A stretch of 6,482 nucleotides of DNA from a bacterium (GTDB lineage Bacteria > Tectomicrobia > Entotheonellia > Entotheonellales > Entotheonellaceae): assembly GCA_027294925.1 (NCBI GenBank), contig JAPULM010000444.1:1-6482 (forward strand), in the 5' to 3' direction. The position numbers were made by a program, and so were the translations under genes. The number at the start of each line of letters is the position of its first letter. The stretch's first letter is position 1. The notes beneath the pieces are model-generated. The model saw only the letters and a list, made by a program, of their open reading frames with translations, was not told the origin of the DNA and searched no databases. Positions 6,096 through 6,482 of this stretch are shown here, piece by piece.

Positions 6096-6482
6096 TCAGT
6101 CCTGCTTGCCGGCCAGGGCATTGTCAATAAATGTCTGCCAGGTCGCATTGGGTTGCAAAAGTTGCTTCATAGTAGTCTCGGCTGCCGTCCGTGGGGCGCC
6201 CTGCCGGAGCACCCGGTAGAGAAAGACAAAGGCAGACACACGCATATTGGCAATGCAGTGAACAAAGCATTTCTTGCCCTGGCTAGCGTCCATCGCGTCG
6301 AAGAACTGCGACAGATTTTCAGCCGTCGGCGCTTCCCATTCCACCGGGATATGGACGTAGTCCAATCCCTTCTCGGCCAGCAAGCAGTTCGGCTTCGTTG
6401 GGCAAATCGCGCGGCGTATTCCCCATCGCCAGGTTAATCACCACCTCATAGCCGGTATCTTTAACCGCCTGCAATTGCTCGG
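6096..6482 (-). pseudogene. DUF442-type (PTP-like) phosphatase family gene, frameshifted, 5' end outside window
   Basis: The gene reads leftward from the window edge. The first visible frame gives GYEVVINLAMGNTPRDLPNE and then AELL. At about 6377-6386 it breaks, and the next frame continues LAEKGLDYVHIPVEWEAPTA through to a stop at 6096. Both halves fit one family: DUF442 / protein-tyrosine-phosphatase-like proteins. Removing one T in CTGCTTGCTG (or four bases) restores the frame, so this is either a recent mutation or a sequencing/assembly error. The would-be active-site loop is HCIANMR: Cys followed by Arg after four residues, not five as in classical PTPs, and without the loop glycines, so catalysis is uncertain. 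A separate short product from TTG 6383 (95 residues) is possible but would lack the N-terminal half of the domain. It converges on the CoA ligase, 77 bases apart. Confidence 0.7.

Noticed and set aside
6106..6116. TTGCCGGCCAG shared with 3273-3283
   Set aside because: Both copies encode the same short peptide ALAGK on the minus strand. An 11-base coincidence driven by codon use, not a repeat family.
1..6482. Defence system, toxin-antitoxin pair, CRISPR array, phage or insertion sequence
   Set aside because: No spaced repeats, transposase or nuclease motifs, terminal inverted repeats or target duplications were seen. The intact genes are metabolic enzymes.

Overview
This is a stretch of bacterial chromosome with mid-50s G+C by eye. 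It carries small-molecule catabolic genes and an unusual amount of gene decay. Good Shine-Dalgarno sites, two GTG starts and the protein families point to a metabolically versatile environmental bacterium, proteobacterial or similar. The sequence does not fix the taxon. I see no tRNA, rRNA, CRISPR array, insertion sequence, phage gene, defence gene or toxin gene.

Layout: (a) 2-91 (+) is the C-terminal end of an unidentified gene. (b) 141-1520 (+) is an intact amidase-signature hydrolase whose ribosome binding site sits inside a small inverted repeat. (c) 1584-1747 (-) is a remnant of a VOC (glyoxalase / extradiol dioxygenase superfamily) gene: its first and last parts are joined across a missing middle and it ends early. 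(d) 1748-2043 holds no recognisable gene. (e) 2060-2202 (-) is a probable SnoaL/NTF2-like fragment, frameshifted and truncated, starting 8 bases after the next gene's stop. (f) 2210-4231 (-) is an intact molybdopterin (bis-PGD)/[4Fe-4S] oxidoreductase of the DMSO-reductase superfamily. (g) 4232-4506 is a divergent control region with extended -10 sites and an imperfect palindrome. (h) 4507-6018 (+) is an intact acyl/aryl-CoA synthetase. (i) 6096-6482 (-) is a DUF442-type phosphatase-like gene that runs off the window and carries a frameshift.

The oxidoreductase and CoA ligase are divergent and share one control region, with probable SnoaL-like and VOC genes once behind the oxidoreductase. Together with the amidase this resembles a catabolic island for an organic acid, amide or aromatic compound: amide hydrolysis, CoA activation, Mo-dependent redox step, and ring or side-chain modification. 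That pathway reading is inference. No substrate can be read from the sequence. The best-supported unusual feature is that the three large enzymes are intact while three genes between or beside them are broken.
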